This document shows, piece after piece, positions 56,521-64,000 of a DNA stretch of 64,000 nt. The notes beneath the pieces were generated by a model, which saw only the letters and a program-made list of their open reading frames with translations, ran no database searches and had not been told where the DNA came from. The stretch's first letter is position 1. Each line of letters begins with the position of its first letter. A program made the translations under genes and the position numbers. The stretch covers positions 3,963,990-4,027,989 of the forward strand of contig NC_067286.1 of the NCBI RefSeq assembly GCF_020740795.1. The letters run 5' to 3'. Origin of the DNA: Apus apus. Lineage: Eukaryota; Chordata; Aves; Apodiformes; Apodidae.

Positions 56521-59500
56521 GAAACATGAGGCATTCTGCAAATAGGCAGATACACTGGTACTGCCTGTCAGATCAGGCGTGGTTCTGTTTGTCTTTATAT
56601 CTATTGTTTTTATACTGCCCCCATCACCATGGCTGACACAGAGAGCTTTGGAGTTTTCCCTAAACTGTCTTTGTGTGACAGAAGATCTTTTTGGGAGGGA
56701 GTGGAATTCGTATCGTACCTGTGTCGTGAGCTTATCTAATTATTTTGCACGTGCAAAACAGAAGAGTGCCATTCATCACTGATGGATGCAGAAACTAGAG
56801 AAGATCACTTCCAAAGAGGGGGTTTTGGCAGTGATTTTTAAATGATGGCTAAATGGGAGTCTAATATCATATCCATATTTTACAGATTATTTACTTAGTT
56901 ATAGATTATTTGAATTCTGGGTGGATTAAGGGCCTCTTACTTGGGCCATACAGAATTAATACACAGTACTGATGCTTTCCATCATTTCTTTTTGCCTTCT
57001 ATGGTAGATTGACACCTATTCCCTGATACTACTTTTGGAATCTTGGGTAACTGATCAAGTCACAGAGGCTCCTAATTCTCTGTCCTCCTTCAGAAAAACA
57101 GCCACAGCTGATCAAACTTCCTTCTGAGCTAAGGTCATGCAAACAGGGTGCAAACCTTTCCCTTCAGTGGACAGCATCCCATTTTACTTGTTTTTCTTCT
57201 CACTGACAAAAAGATCCTCCATGCTCATTATTGTCTAGGTATGCTTCCTTTAGCATTTTTGGGGAGTCCAGGTTCCCACGTACAATTAACTTATCTTTTA
57301 AAAACTTGCCCCACTCCTAGTTGCTATGTTTATACAGCTCCTGACACAGTGAACCATTATCTAATTGAGGCCTCCACATTCCTCTTTTTTTGCCTTTTTT
57401 CCCCACCCGTTTGTCTGTGCAATGGGAGTGAAAGGAATTTTCTAACCCTTTTGATTTCTGTGGTCTGGTGTTTATCAAATGTTTGACAGTTACTCTCAAC
57501 TGCCAGTGGTGGTTCTGATGTCCACCCAGTGCTACCCATGTCAAGGATGAGTAGCTTTCTAAATCAAATAGAAGCTTTAGGATGCCCTTATTTTTAGGAC
57601 TAAAAAGTAAAATAGCATGATAAAAATTATCAGTAGCAATTAATTTTCATGTTATCAAAAAGGATAGTTTTATGAAAGGTACTGTTAGTTAATTTTATTT
57701 TTATTTTTTAAATATTATTAAAGGCAAAGGAAGTATGAAGAATAATTTGCTATCATACAGAATATAACAGAATTTGCTGTTGGCCAATTTTCTGGTAAAA
57801 TTCTTTTTATCTAGTGTAAAGCACATTGCTTTTCTTACCAGCAGAAAAAGACTGTGACATGATAGATATTTGCATTAAATGATCCTGTCTTGTTGGGTGG
57901 TTCATTATGGTGTGATCATAGCTGTGCTATTTCAGTGTCTTCACACATTAGGCATCTCTCAAGCTAAACCAAAAACCAGAAAGAATCAATGGTGTTTATT
58001 TTCATTTTGCACTGGAGATGGTAATCTTTACATTACTTCTGCATTTTCCTAAAAACAAGTTATGCATTATCACTAACAACACAGTAAACCCAGTTCATTT
58101 ATCTTAGTGCTTGGCTTGCCAGAAAAAAACCACACCAATTATCCCATTACTGTATGATCTTGTTCACTGAAACAAACATTAAAATAAAAACTTTCTCATG
58201 CAAGGTGTCCCATGTAGATTGAAGGCTGGGGGTTATTTGGTGCATAGCTACTATAAATACAGCATTATGATAAAATGCAAACTAAAATTTAATGGCTTTT
58301 CATTAACAGCAAATACAACAGAAAGGAGATGGGGAGATGGGTGTGGCTGTGAGGGGGTTATTTATTTATTATATTTATCCTCCCTCCCCCTTTTTTCATA
58401 GACTTTAATAGTTAAAGGTCCATATTGCTGCTTTGGAATTTGAACCTGGTCAGTGGGCACAAATCTCAGGGCAGAAATGTTGGTAATAACCTCTTAGGAC
58501 CTTTTGAACTCTGCTCTGCAAAAGCATCCTCTGAAAAGAGATGAGCCACTGTCCAAAGTGGGGCAATACTAAATTAAAACACTCATCAAGTCTTGCTTGG
58601 CTAGTGATCTCTGTGTTAGCAACAGCTCCAGTTGCTGCTGAGTGAATAGGAGGTGCTCTTTCCAAACCCTTATTTGCCCTCTTACATAAAAGAAAAAGCC
58701 CAAGGACATATTCATTAATTAAACATTGTTTCCTTTTTCCTCCCCAAGGAAAATGGGTGCTTTTCTATCCTTCCAGGGCAACCAGCTAGTATAATTTAGC
58801 TACAAACAAAAACCCACAAAAGAACAAACTGCGAAGAGAGACAAAACCCTGCAACATTTTCTATCCTTTTCCCATCTTTCATTAATTGCTTGGATCTGTG
58901 AGGGAAAAGGACTCCAAGCCAGAGCTTTGCACAAAACTCATCCAAGAGTGAAGAGGGCAAAGCCGACCACTGAGCCTCTCCAGCTGCCTTGAAGTGAATG
59001 CCTTTTGGAGGGGTATGAATGCTCTCTGTCTCTCCCCTTACAATGTAGGTGTTACTGCTCCCGAGGAGGAAAAAAATAAAACAATAATCACTTGAAGGAG
59101 AGAGAAGCCTGTCCTGGGCTGGGGGGAGAGCATCTCTCTCCTAAGGGTATAAAATCGTGTCACCCTCAGTTGGGTAAGAGGGACTGAGCACAAGAACTGA
59201 GGCAGGAATGTGCTTGTGGGGGGCAAGGGCACTTGGAAATAATTTAAGGAAAAGAGGATAAAATCTGGGTGTTGGTGGTTTTTTTGTGTTTTGTTTTTTT
59301 TTTTGCAGTGAAACAGCAAAAAAAACCCTCCCCGAACCAAAAAAGATGGAGTAGCACAGCTGAAGATGCACACGCATCTTCACAGTAAGCTTCTCTGGGC
59401 TTTTTTGCCCCTGCCTATTTGGTTCATGTGTCTGCACGTGGCTGAGCAATTAGATAAAGTAATCACAGTCTTGGCTGTTTTCCTTCATTCATAAAATTGA

Positions 59501-62500
59501 CTGCAAAATTCAACTGCTGGCTGCTTTCCCATAAGCAACTTAGCTTCCACGGAGAGAAAAACTGAGGGATCACAGGGATAGCAACATGTCTGTGCTTTCT
59601 AACAGCACTTTTGTATGTGTGTATGCACCTGTACACATGGGAGACATCTTGTTTGATCTGGAGAGAGGGGCAGATGCAGAGGGCATGGTGTAACAGGGAT
59701 TTTCTGTCCTCATCTTCCAGCATTAGTACACGTGATCTCTTTTTTGTGATGTTTGTTTTGCCCAGTTCATCTTCCTACTTAGCGTGCACCTTTGGGAAGA
59801 AGAAAAGGAGAGCACACAAGGCAAGTTGGGCTAGATCAGCTGCCTGCATTTTTAACTCTGATCTTGTTCACTTTGAATTTAGACCTTCTGAAGGCCTTTT
59901 GCATGAGTTACTTTTGGTCCGAGCAGACCTTTCCTCTGATATCAGCACAAAGGGGTTAGGTGCAGTGCTTTCTATGGCAAAAAGCCCTTGCTGGGGCTGA
60001 GCAAAATCTCAGCTTTTTCAGGAGCAGAGTGACACAAAAGATTTAAGGAGGGAAATCGTTAAAAGGGAAGCCCTTTTCTCTTTGGCTTGAATGCAGTGAG
60101 GAGATTAAAACTTTCATTTGAGATTTTGCTGTATTCATAGTAGTGAGGCCATGAATAGGTCTAAGTCAGAGCCCACAGTGGTTGTGGTGTGCCCTTTTAT
60201 TCTCTGGCACATCTTCAGACACAGGTTGTTTTGCACTTGAAAGAGGTGAAAGAGGGGAATGTGGGATTTTGACAGCTGATATTGGCCTCTGAGCTCTTGA
60301 TGGGGATTTTCTAATTAACCCCAAGGGCCCATCAGGTGGTCAAAATGGAATGATATCTGTCAGAAAGGGCAAAAAGTTGGAATTTTCTATTTATTTTATT
60401 TTTTTTATTTTATTTTTTTACAAATATGCTGAGGATTATTTTTAATGTCGTATATATGATTCAACCAATTACAATGAGAATTTTGGAAAATGATGGGGCC
60501 TGAATTCACCTAAAGCTCAAAATTTCAGGGAGAAGTTCTTGGCTTTTGAAGACTTCTGGGATTGTACATAGTAACGCTAATTTAAGCAAATACCTTTTGA
60601 TCCTGATGTACTTTCCCTGACTCTGCACCACTGCAACAGCCTGAGGTGGCACATTCCCACCCTGTCCTCTCCAACTCTGGGGTCTGAGAGTAGCAAGTCT
60701 TAAGAAATGAGCTCTGGGATCCTTACTGTGTGTGTGCAAACTGGCAGAGCTTACTAGGAAAGCATTTGTAAGGTAAAAAAAAAATAAAATGGACTAGAAG
60801 TGTGATATTTTGTACACTACAGAAAGCTTGTCAAAATTCATAATACCTGACTTTGACCAGACATGGGTAGGCAGATTAAGTCTAAGATCTAGCACAGAAA
60901 CTTTAGTGGCTTGTCCAAGACAATATTAGCTTGTTTGTGTTTTTTTGTTTTGGCTACTGAAGAGTTGTATGTGAAGAACTGTATAGCAAAGGAAACTAGA
61001 AAAAGGCAGAAGGAACATGAAGAAGAGTGAAAAGATTCCTACTGAATTAATACACCTAGAAGTAATAACAAATCAAGTTGGAACAAGAAATTCTCTCTGT
61101 TGCTCTGCTTGTCCAAAGCAAGCCACAAATTTCTTAGAAAACTGAGAGCCAAGGGCAAGAAGTTGCAATACTTTCTAGTCATGGCAAAGGTCATATGGGA
61201 CATCTCTGCTTTGTCTGTTATCTCTTCAAACTAGAAGTATGCCTCAGCCATCTTTCCATATCAGCAAATCCAAACTTCATATTGTTTGAAACTCTACTGA
61301 AAGTAGCACCCTGTGCCACTGTGCTGGACAGGAACACAGGTGTGCTGTGGAAAGGAGTAAGATCATGAAGCTGAATATACATAAAGAGTAAATTTACCAG
61401 AATACTGCTAGCAAAGGTTAGAAACTGGGGAGAGACAGCAGAAAATGTAAGGCTTGCAGAACCAGACCAAATGTTTCAAAACAAAACTTAAAACCAAGCA
61501 AAACCTGCTTTCACTCACATTTGGCCACAAGATGTTTGGGGCAGGTCCAAAACAATTTTTTTTATTTTTTTTTTTTCTGGAATTCAGTGAGTGTGTTGAG
61601 TGAACAGAGCCAAAAGCTGTGGAAATTCACATGGTTCTAGTCTTATCTAATGCTTGGAGGCAAATAGAGGTATTCTTTAAGTTCCATAAAGTAAAAAGAT
61701 AGGCCCTGTCTTCTGCTTTTACAGAGCTGAAGTTATTTTGGCATGATTGGTGACCCTTTAACTGGAAAGCCTGCTACACAGCATGAGAATAATCTCATTT
61801 GGCTGTTGAGATGTGAGATTGGTTTGTGAAACTATGTAGGGCTAGTACTTAGCAATTAAAACAGATGTTAAATAACTGCAAGAAAATAAATATGAAACCC
61901 AGAGTGAGCACTCTGTAGAGTCCAGTTCCTCTAATAACTTATATTAGGAAAGAGGTAGCCACATCAATGGAGATTTTTGAATGTTTGGAGAGTGCCTGAG
62001 TAGATGTTATTTGATGGTCTTCAGAATATGAATGAATAGATTTGACTTGGGTCAGGAGTTTCATGCTTTCCTTAGCCAGGGATTATTCTAAGAAACCTGA
62101 TCAGATACAGACATTTATCCATCTTCACTGAAGTTTAATTACTAGTATTTCTTCTTGCCTAACACATGCTGGAAAGGGACTGATATTCCCCCCCCAGTCC
62201 TGTTCAGCACTGCTGTGTGCATGAACAAGACATTCATCTTGCTGACACATCTTGTTTCAGCTGTTGCTGTGACAAATTGTTTTTGCCATAGTTCAGCTGA
62301 AGCCCTGAGGAGTTCCTGGGAGTGACTACTGTATTCCAGGGGTTGTCCATAACAGGTTTTAAATTGTTTTTTGAGGATGACTTTAAATCAAAGTCAAAGC
62401 GAGTGTTACAAAACACTGTCAACCACTATGTCTGCTTGAAGTAGAGACAGCTACTGCTGGAGGGACAAAAACGTGCAAGGTGGTTCTCAGTCCTCATGAA

Positions 62501-64000
62501 TCTACAAAATCTATCCAATTTCTCAGCAGTGTTATACACAGGAACTTTTGCCAGAAAAATGTAAGAAAGGAATGTTTCCCGTTGTGGGGGAGGATTTGGC
62601 TCCTGAAACAAAATCCCACTTCCAGTGCCTATCAATGAAATGCATTGTTTGGGAACTGGCCTAGATATTTTATGAACACTCCAGTGCTTTTCTACCAGTG
62701 ATTGCTTCAGATTATGAGATCAAATTTCATATGTTTTGGCAGGGTTGAAGAGCATAATTCTGCTGTGATGCTGCTGCTGCTATGCGATATTAAAGACATC
62801 CACATACCCTCAACTCACCAATTTTCTTCTCACGCTTGAGAGTGGAAAGACCATCTCTCTACTTGGAATGATTTATTATAGTAGGGTTATAATTTTGAAC
62901 CTACAGGAGCTCATGGAGGCACTTTATGTTTATGATTGCTTTCTTGCTGTTGGTGACTCTTGGTTCTGCAGTGTGGTCCTCCTCCAACTGAATTACCTTG
63001 TCACTCTTGGTAGATTTAACTCAGTTTTCAATTAGTGATCCATGAGGAAAAACATCCATCAGCTCACAGAGTAACAGCACAGTATCATAAAGGAAAGCTT
63101 GTTTTCTAGGGAGCAGTTGTTACAAGTTCTCTTCCATCTCCCAGTGAGTCTGGATAAAGCCATGGACTTGTGATCCTGAATATTTGAATATGTCATGGCC
63201 TGCCAATTAAAAAGATTAATTTCACCCCACAAGAATTTGTCAACTGCTTTTGAAACAAATAGGGAAGAATTGAGACACACACTAATTCCTCTTTCCTCTT
63301 TCTAGGCCAAAGTGGCTTCATCCAGGTTACTGTCCCTACTGTGTCTTCTGGCACATTTGCAGGAGTGAGGCCTCTGAACAATGACAAACTTTAAAGAGAG
63401 AGATGTTTAAAAGGGAGTTTAAAAGTGGAGACTCTTCCAGTCAACTTTCTGTGTCTTTCAACTTTTAAATAATGGTGGAATCAAAATGTAAATGATCTCT
63501 ACCTAGTGGCTTAGGATATTGCTTTGGCAACTATGTGAGGGTTTGCTTTGTTTTTCATCCCCCCTTTGTGTGGGGATATAAATTAATGCACTTTCATACC
63601 TGTGCTTTTTTTTTCTTGGTAAGTGCCACACAGCACGGGAGGCTTATGTGCTTATTTGTGAGCAGTGTTCACTTATTTATTTTCTTTGTGTGTAGAGAGA
63701 GAAGTGCTAGAGCACCTGCTCTAGAAACAGTAGGGGGAAAATAGTTTCAATACATTCAATAATTTCAATATATTCTCAGGTCACAAGACAGATGGAGAGT
63801 GCTATACTTTTTTGGCTCCTCCTTTTTTTCTGGCACTCTGTCAGTTTAAAATAATTCTCAGTCTTCCTGAATTAACTTAAATAGCTTTTAATAAAAACGA
63901 AAAGCCCTCACAAATCAAACCACTTTGGTTTTTTTGTTGTTGTTGCTTTCTTTTTGTTGTTGTTGTTTTGCTTTGTTTTTCTGAGCACTACATCCTGATA
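56521..64000. other. Intergenic DNA to the window end, no gene recognised
   Basis: AT-rich unique sequence with T-runs (about 60380-60420 and 61557-61576) and a final (gtt)n stretch near 63935-63970. I saw no splice-flanked exon with recognisable protein similarity and no structural RNA. Confidence 0.6.

Noticed and set aside
63308..63370. Possible exon after a ctag acceptor
   Set aside because: Opens with a short Leu-rich frame that stops after about 20 codons; no donor and no recognised protein.
1..64000. CRISPR arrays, operons, tRNA or rRNA genes
   Set aside because: No spaced direct repeats, no prokaryotic gene packing and no structural RNA signature were seen; this is vertebrate nuclear DNA.

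Overview
The window is nuclear DNA of a bird. It holds the 3' part of one large multi-exon gene and one complete small gene in convergent orientation. The avian assignment rests on several truncated CR1 LINE copies with the typical tail (a catagaat-type 3' end followed by the ggttggaagggacc block), on an LTR-like remnant of a kind I associate with bird genomes, and on vertebrate GT-AG introns of moderate length. The species or order cannot be fixed from the sequence alone.

Region 1 (1-31.2 kb, + strand) is the 3' end of NAV2 (neuron navigator 2). Nineteen coding exons join in a single open frame of 2,412 nt, giving 803 residues plus a stop. They encode the coiled coils, serine-rich linkers, the AAA+ ATPase module (P-loop GPSGTGKT, Walker B-like LVIILDN) and the C-terminus, ending in the stop at 27565-27567. 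Two exons are microexons (24 nt and 9 nt). A 3' UTR of about 3.6 kb follows, with poly(A) signals at 28094, 29370, 29386, 30718, 31093 and 31136.

Region 2 (31.2-38.0 kb) is the intergenic stretch between the two 3' ends. It has no recognisable gene. It carries CR1 fragments (one apparently nested in another) and a decayed LTR-like element at 33.3-34.15 kb.

Region 3 (38.0-43.1 kb, - strand) is complete DBX1 (developing brain homeobox 1). Four coding exons give 344 residues, with two eh1-like repressor motifs, a homeodomain at about 177-236 and an acidic tail. The 3' end has an AATAAA signal. A TATA-like element and two inverted CCAAT boxes lie upstream. The NAV2-DBX1 order agrees with the order I know on human 11p15.

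Region 4 (43.1-64.0 kb) is noncoding flank upstream of DBX1. It contains a second GC/CpG-rich block about 3 kb upstream and several stretches rich in TAAT, E-box and octamer motifs that look like enhancer candidates. I found no further protein-coding or structural RNA gene there.

No new multi-gene system was found. The points most worth following are the 9-nt NAV2 microexon with nearby TGC motifs, the candidate DBX1 regulatory DNA, an exact 57-bp tandem duplication, and paired A-tract/G-tract homopolymers around DBX1.
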